Shown here piece by piece: positions 59,273-64,000 of a stretch of 64,000 nt of DNA. Positions within the stretch are counted from its first letter, which is position 1; each line of letters opens with the position of its first letter. The stretch is from Epiperipatus broadwayi (taxonomy: Eukaryota > Onychophora > Udeonychophora > Euonychophora > Peripatidae): NCBI GenBank assembly GCA_028023455.1, contig JAQFVV010012400.1, forward strand, positions 11,039,748 through 11,103,747, read 5' to 3'. The notes beneath the pieces were generated by a model, which saw only the letters and a list, made by a program, of their open reading frames with translations, searched no databases and had not been told where the DNA came from. The translations under genes and the position numbers were made by a program.

Positions 59273-59436
59273 TATATAAAATACATATTTTGTGGGTTCA
59301 TCCATGTTAAAAACTTTTAATATTAATATACTGACGTTTCGACTTGGTCACACAAGCCATCCACAGTCGAAACATCAGTATATTAATATTAAAAGTTTTT
59401 AACATGGATGAATCCGCAAAATATGTATTTTATATA
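59273..59436. mobile_element. Palindromic MITE with CGAAAC(G/A)TCAG inner ends
   Basis: Two inverse arms of about 72 bp (TATATAAAATACATATTTTG, GTTCATCCATGTTAAAAACT, TTTAATATTAATATACTGA, GTTTCGACT), with about 2-3 mismatches, surround a 19-bp loop. Recently formed, judging by arm identity. The CTGA and GAAAC words lie in perfectly inverse arms and do not form a hammerhead. Confidence 0.85.
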
Positions 59437-60323
59437 TATATTGAATTACAATATGATATGCTAAAAGCAGATTTCCACATTACTGTCATCTAGCAAAAGC
59501 TTTAACTATTCATGATTTCTAAATATGTATAAAATCCCTAATTTTAGTATTTAAATTCCTATTATCAGACTGATTTCTGACTTCTGTCTCTATCAATGAT
59601 ACTTGCAACTAGCCTTCATTGATAAAATAATCAGTTAGCTTAATTTTATGCCAAATGGCATTAAAGTGGAGAACTGCTCATCTTACTACCTTTATAATAT
59701 TGGCTGATGTACATATAAAATATCTGACAATTTCAACTCCTTCATAATGCTAATATACAAAAGATTCCTTGATCAATTTCCAATTAAAAAAATAAATAGT
59801 CAAATAATTGGTTGTTGCAATAGTCAAATAGTTGGTTGTTGGAATGCACCTGAAGTAAAAGAGTTGAGTTGCAATTCATTGATCTTTTATTCCTGACTTT
59901 ATCATTCTATTATTGCAATATTTTTTAACTTTATATAAAAAAAAAAAAAGAAAAACTTATATTTAACATACAGAAAAAAAAAATTATTATCAAAAGTAAA
60001 AATTATATTTAATACAATTTTGAAAAAGAAAAGCTTAAAGATTTATTAATCAAAATAAATAAAAATATTAATAATGAATTAATTAATAAAATTAATAATT
60101 TATTTTAAAAAACTCATATGGCTTTATTGATTGGGAGTTCATTAAAAGTTTAATATGCCAGAATCGATCATGAAACCTCCCAATCCTGTCCAAGTGTGCC
60201 AATTATACCAAATTGCCATAATATATAAAAATATTTTATAGTAAGCACTCTTATTTACTGTTCATTATAAAGAAAAAGTAATTGTTTTTTTACTACAATT
60301 GGAGTTTTAATATTTAACTTGAA
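59437..60323. other. Spacer with a small tandem duplication
   Basis: 59796-59843 holds two 24-bp units ATAGTCAAATARTTGGTTGT-TGS. An A-rich tract lies at 59939-59954. No gene was found. Confidence 0.45.
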
Positions 60324-60405
60324 GTCAAGCATTGGTGGCCAAGTGTATAGCACAGTGCCTTATAAGCAGTTGTCCCAGGGTTCGCTTTCTGGCTGACGCT
60401 TTGAC
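60324..60405 (+). mobile_element. SINE-A: full-length tRNA-Gly-like element, 82 bp
   Basis: GTCAAGCATTGGTGGCCAAG, TGTATAGCACAGTGCC, TTATAAGCAGTTGTCCCAGG, GTTCGCTTTCTGGC, TGACGCTTTGAC. Extended acceptor ends as in the 52.4- and 53.1-kb copies. The anticodon triplet is mutated to UAU. Confidence 0.75.
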
Positions 60406-61149
60406 ACAATAAAATTAAAAAATAAAAACTTGAATTAAAAGTGTGAATTTCCAGAAATTACTTAATCCAATCACTAAGTTGCAAAAATTAATGATTAAAT
60501 TAATTAATTGCTGGCACACAAAATCCCAATTGTAGTTAAATAAAACAATTATCTTTGTTTTTTAGTACATAGTAAATAAAAGTGCTTATTATATATTATT
60601 TTTACTTTTTTTGGATTCAGACATTTTTTGTAATTATTTCTATTTAAAATGAAGAATAAGAGCAACATCATTACCTATGTAATATTTGAAAAGAAATTTT
60701 CAGCATATTAGAAGTGGATTCTAATATTACTTTGTTTATGAAAGAAGTAATTTAAAAATTAAGATTTGTTTTTATTTCTATTTTAATTAACACTTTTTAA
60801 TAAAGTTTTTTTAAAAATAAAATTATTTAAAAATATACCACACTTGTGCACAACCTTGAAAACTTACTAAACTAATATCATGTTTGAAAATTGATTTGTT
60901 ATAATCATTACACTAATTAATTAAGACAATCCTGAAATATCTCATTATTCTATTGCAATGTCATCAATTTCTAATACATGTACAAAATTTGAAGGAAATC
61001 CATTTGATAGAAGTATGTTAAATTTTTTTATCCTAAACAAGCAAACAAACAGAGTTTCTAAATTAAGTAAATGTTTAAAAAATATCCAATTATACAGTCT
61101 TATAGAACAAAGATTTCTCAAAAGTTGGAATTTTAATTAGTCTTGAATA
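60406..61149. other. Spacer
   Basis: AT-rich. The 60-codon frame at 60958-61140 has no recognisable feature. Confidence 0.35.
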
Positions 61150-61157
61150 CTTTATAT

Positions 61158-61471
61158 TAGCATTTCTCAACCTTTTTGCCACATGACCCAATAGACTTCA
61201 TTGAAATAGTTCTGTGACCCAAATGTTTATTACATAAATTATAATATAAAATAAAAGAGATATTACATCAGCACGGTTCTGTATATATGTATATATTCAG
61301 ATCAATTTGATAATATTTATAATGAACAAATAATTTGTAAGTTAAGAGGTGAGTTAAAGTTAAACTACAAATTCTTAATTTAGAAGCTTAACACATTTTG
61401 TTAATGTTTTTATTTCTAGGTGCATTCTGTGACCCATTAGAAATTTAATGTGACCCAAAGATTCAGAAATG
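61158..61471. mobile_element. hAT-type MITE with 8-bp target duplication
   Basis: The left end TAGCATTTCTCAACCTTTTT and the inverse right end CATTTCTGAATCTTTGGG are hAT-like. CTTTATAT flanks both sides (61150-61157 and 61472-61479). Repeated GTGACCC words near both ends are typical of hAT MITEs. 314 bp, no transposase. Confidence 0.85.
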
Positions 61472-61479
61472 CTTTATAT

Positions 61480-62575
61480 CACAAGAAAATTTATGATTAT
61501 TTTTTAGAGAGTTGTCCCATAGTTAATATATACTTAACTATCTGATATTGATCAGTAAATGGATATTTGTCTATTATTAATTATACATAGTGTGTGCCTG
61601 TGAAAAAATGACTGGTTTTCTTTCCATGCTGTCTGTTATGCCATTTCTTATCAGTGCATGTGTTATGTAAAATGTAGTTTAACTATCTATCACAAAACTT
61701 TTAAAGTGCTAGCATGCTTGAACCACAAATTTATAAAATATGACATGATGTTTCTTTTTTTATGAATCATTTTCAATGCTCTTCCTGTCATGAGGAAATC
61801 TTGTAAAACATTTCAATTTTTTTTTTAATTCAAGGCTATTTTGTCATATTTAATCTGAATCATTTCAAACATTTCAATAGCACTTTCACCAATTTAAAAC
61901 AAAATTTAATGTTACCAAATTATTCCATTGTAAGTTAAAATATGAAACATACTGTAACATTTCATGTCATAACTCATGACCCAAACATGCTAATACCTTA
62001 AAACACTTATGGAAAATATCTATATTGTATAACGTGTTAATTCAAAGCTGGAATTATGGACAGTTTGGAGAAAGAACCAATCACACAACATCTTTTCATT
62101 GCAATTCAATGTATACAGTAAAGATTCCAAGTAAATGTGTATTGGTCAGATGAATATGAGTGTTAAATAAAGCAACCTTCATTACTAGTGGGAAAGTGTG
62201 AGTCCTGAATTCATAGAATTAGTTTTTATTTATATATGAATAAATTTATACATCAATAAATCACTGTTAGGGAATCAAATTTTCATCTATAATCATAATT
62301 ATTAATCACAGAAATAATAAACACAAATGGTCAATTGCTTAAAAATAAAAAAAATATTCATTTATACAACACTATATGCTATAGTTCATTAAACATATGT
62401 TTATGTATAAAGCTTTTTTTTTTTATTTGTGAAAAAGTTACTAGTTGAATTAAGCCTGTGACAGAGTTCTCAAAATTTTTAGGTATAAATCCTTTATAAA
62501 GATGTTATTCAATATTTATTTTAAAATGAATCATATATTATGGTTATCTTTGAAAGTTATGTTTTGTATTATATA
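61480..62575. other. Spacer
   Basis: No recognised element. Homopolymer T runs at 61817 and 62415. Confidence 0.35.
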
Positions 62576-62992
62576 CACCTGGGTCTCATTTTATGCAGTA
62601 GATAGGTTCCTCAGAAAATGTGCACAAAAGAAATCGCACAAAAATAGACTTAACTTACCTTGAAAAATGGGGCATACGTACTATAATTTTCCAAAAATTG
62701 CATAAAAGCAAAGCAACAATGTAAAATTACTTTAAAATTTGCATAAAAAAAATAAGAAAATAAAATATGACTAATAAAAAATTTCAAATTTGAAAAAAAT
62801 TGATACAAGACAAACTTTTTTTACTTTTTTTATTAACTAAATTATTTAATTTTATTCAAAACAATATATTTTTATGCGTAATTTATATTTTTTTCATACA
62901 TGTACGGTATTTTTATCATTATCACTGTTTGAGACATCAGATTCATCATGATGTGATGTGAGGTATTGTAGCTTCTCCTTAAACGAAGTCAA
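62576..62992 (+). mobile_element. TIR-X half copy and LINE-tail-like block
   Basis: Begins after TA with CACCTGGGTCTCATTTTATG and follows the inverse of 12295 back to about 11900 (shared CAGTAGATAGGTTCCTCAGA, AAAATGTGCACAAAA, AAAATAGACTTAACTTAC). No second terminal repeat is visible downstream. 62940-62992 (GATGTGATGTGAGGTATTG, CTTCTCCTTAAACGAAGTC) resembles the LINE tail at 8285-8360. Confidence 0.6.
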
Positions 62993-63847
62993 AAGGAAAT
63001 ACAACTAAAATGTTTTCCAATTGCTGTTGATCCTTCCCATTTCACTAAGCAATCTAAAATTGAAATTTTTGTTTCCAAAGAAATTTATTTTTTGGGTGTT
63101 TTTTTCCTCTCTGTTAGAGTAAACTAAAAGTTTAAAATAAAAATAAGAACTTAGACTTACGATAATAAAAAGACACTGACTCACCACTGTTGGGCAAAAT
63201 TTAATTAAAACTAACAATTAAAAATTAAATTCTTATTTTTGTCTTTAATTTTTTAATTTTCAATTCCGTTTAAAAATCAAATTTCATCGTTTCACATCAC
63301 CTTAATTTCAGATCACATTACGCAATTTTTAAATTGTTAATTACAATTAAAAATCAGATTTTAATTGTCAAATTTAATTGTGCCAGCTGCTGTTACTCAC
63401 CTTTTAAAAATAAACTTGCAGAAACTAAATGATTAATTGATTATGTACTCTTTTTATAAAAACAAAAATAGAACATGATTTAAAATGCAAAAACAACAAC
63501 ATACATAGTATTTTTCATCTATAACATTTGAACAGATTTACATTATGTAATTTGGGTCAAAAAGATAGATGGATTTATTCTATCTTTTCCCAAAGACTTC
63601 ATCTTGTGTTTGAAAAAGTGGAAGCATTCATTTATAATAGTGACATCTACAAAGCACATGTGCATTAGCTTATTGGCATTACAGTTTATAAAAACATCGT
63701 GCTATATAAAATAAATGTCTTATTATATAGTCTTGTAAAATTTAATGTGTGTATATAAAATGGGAAAATTCTGATTTTAAGTGAATTATGAACTTCTTTA
63801 TTGCATAAAATCTATTACAGTACTATTATAAAGTGCTGAAAATATTG
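62993..63847. other. Spacer
   Basis: 63215-63400 has short inverse words of AATTAAAAAT and TTTTTAATT but no ordered palindrome. No coding frame is supported. Confidence 0.35.
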
Positions 63848-63973
63848 AAATTATTAGATGGAAGTCGAACTCCGATAATGCATTATTACTTTAAATATGA
63901 CATGAGTGCATGAAATTTATAATATTTAAAGTAATAGCGCATTATCGGAGCTCGACTTCTGATCTAATAATTT
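63848..63973. mobile_element. Palindromic MITE
   Basis: Inverse arms of about 50 bp (AAATTATTAGATGGAAGTCG, AACTCCGATAATGCATTATT, ACTTTAAATA) with about 4 differences around a 26-bp loop. The CG-containing inner words stand out from the AT-rich surroundings. Confidence 0.8.
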
Positions 63974-64000
63974 TTATTACATAAAAGAAAACCACATACA

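Noticed and set aside
59330-59400. CTGATG...GAAACGTC resembling a hammerhead
   Set aside because: The conserved A after CTGATG is T, and the two halves are simple inverse copies inside a palindromic MITE. No stem II/GAAA geometry is possible without breaking the palindrome.

Overview
The window reads as a repeat-dense, very AT-rich (by eye about three quarters A+T) stretch of animal nuclear DNA. Supporting signs are long non-coding spacers, (TA)n microsatellites, several tRNA-derived SINE families, hAT-type and palindromic MITEs, one LINE remnant and two fossil Penelope-like elements (PLEs) with GIY-YIG endonuclease domains. I cannot name the species. I found no convincing host protein-coding exon, no functional tRNA or rRNA gene, and no operon or CRISPR structure. 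Almost all recognisable content is mobile DNA.

Layout. 1-9 kb: a palindromic MITE (652-994), a PLE-type repeat with three hammerhead motifs (about 4.2-4.6 kb), a tRNA-like element (6.3 kb) and a LINE C-terminus (8.4-9.05 kb). 9-21 kb: mostly spacer, with a 920-bp inverted-repeat transposon (11.4-12.3 kb), a 2x197-bp tandem repeat and a hAT MITE (18.7-19.5 kb). 21-27 kb: two partial tandem dimers and one large inverted pair of PLE-type repeats, and two palindromic MITEs. 29-35 kb: more PLE-type repeats and an old 5'-truncated PLE (31.5-32.8 kb) carrying another repeat inside it. 38-47 kb: further hammerhead-bearing repeats and SINEs. 48.5-51 kb: a less AT-rich stretch with promoter-like motifs and no identifiable gene. 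50-62 kb: tRNA-Gly-like elements, a head-to-head SINE pair, the best preserved PLE pseudogene (56.9-59.0 kb, minus strand) and a second hAT MITE. A palindromic MITE ends the window.

Main observation. At least eight sites have the complete hammerhead ribozyme core: CTGANGA, then a stem-loop, GAAA, a very short stem III, a cleavage triplet (GTC or GTA) and a pairable stem I. About ten more are decayed copies. They lie in three dispersed repeat families, here called pLTR-A, -B and -C, many arranged as inverted or partial tandem pairs. Hammerheads with a short stem III are known from the terminal repeats (pLTRs) of Penelope-like retroelements and from the related non-autonomous retrozymes. The PLE coding remnants nearby fit that source. 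The density here, and a site at about 4.44-4.54 kb where two same-strand hammerheads would release a 72-nt RNA, are what deserves attention.

Family names (pLTR-A/B/C, SINE-A/B/C, TIR-X) are mine for this window. Boundaries of repeats are approximate unless target-site duplications are given.
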